From Amphiduros pacificus (taxonomy: Eukaryota > Annelida > Polychaeta > Phyllodocida > Hesionidae): DNA of 64,000 bases. The translations under genes were made by a program, and so were the position numbers. This document shows, in pieces, positions 63,761-64,000 of this stretch. How positions within the stretch are numbered: the stretch's first letter is position 1; the number at the start of each line of letters is the position of its first letter. The notes under the pieces are model-generated. The model saw only the letters and a program-made list of their open reading frames with translations. It searched no databases and was not told where the DNA came from. The stretch spans positions 20,707,198 through 20,771,197 of the forward strand of contig OX439003.1 in the NCBI GenBank assembly GCA_949316495.1, written 5' to 3'.

Positions 63761-64000
63761 CTGTAACATAACCCTCGTCAGATTAATACATATCCAGCTC
63801 AATCTCATTCCGATTTCTAATATAAATATTGAGTTTGACTCCTTTTGTGACAAAACTTCTGACAACACAAAACTTTGCTCTTAAAATATATCAATTTTCA
63901 TCAGTTGAAACTAGGATTTTGCCTTATAAAATGGTAAAAACATTGCACTTCAACAATGCATATCATAGTTTATATTCAATGATACAGACCTGTCTGCAAC

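Overview
This is an AT-rich window of an animal nuclear genome. It is probably from a marine invertebrate bilaterian, but the sequence alone does not fix the phylum. The evidence is spliced genes with short exons (24-630 bp) and GT-AG introns, conserved animal proteins (EMSY, a nephrocystin-3-type DUF4062-NACHT-TPR protein, an ankyrin-repeat protein), a tyrosine-recombinase retroelement, an I-group LINE, foldback elements and many micro- and minisatellites. No operons, CRISPR arrays, tRNA or rRNA genes were seen. All recognised host genes lie on the minus strand, so each reads from high to low coordinates.

Layout. 1.8-4.8 kb: part of an ankyrin-repeat gene. 4.8-13.4 kb: repeats plus an Ngaro/PAT-like tyrosine-recombinase retroelement on the plus strand (about 8.1-12.9 kb) with identical 104-bp repeats near its right end. 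14.2-41.9 kb: a 30-exon gene for a protein of about 1,436 residues with DUF4062, NACHT and TPR regions. Its introns hold two foldback elements, a 37-bp minisatellite, a 25-bp minisatellite, a 5.4-kb I-group LINE (about 29.8-35.2 kb) and a 61-bp minisatellite of about 60 copies. 42-51 kb: mostly repeats and unassigned DNA, with one possible plus-strand first exon at 42.8 kb. 51.3-63.8 kb: the EMSY orthologue, 21 exons in the window; its N-terminal ENT domain lies beyond the right edge.

Exons were joined by hand from conserved protein blocks, splice sites and phase. Every EMSY junction in the window is phase-compatible, and so is every junction of the NACHT-TPR gene except one. EMSY carries on in phase, without a stop, into a complete bromodomain at its C terminus. 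Vertebrate EMSY is not known to have one.

The most unusual pattern is in the minisatellites. Four intronic arrays abut the 3' end of a host exon, and their repeat unit is built from that exon's own 5' splice site: 27 donors after one EMSY exon, about 8 after another, about 25 after a NACHT exon, and a 61-bp array after the first exon of the NACHT-TPR gene whose edge units still carry the donor. A fifth array, inside the retroelement, also repeats a consensus donor. I read this as repeated tandem amplification of exon/intron boundaries in this genome. I did not recognise it as a described phenomenon.
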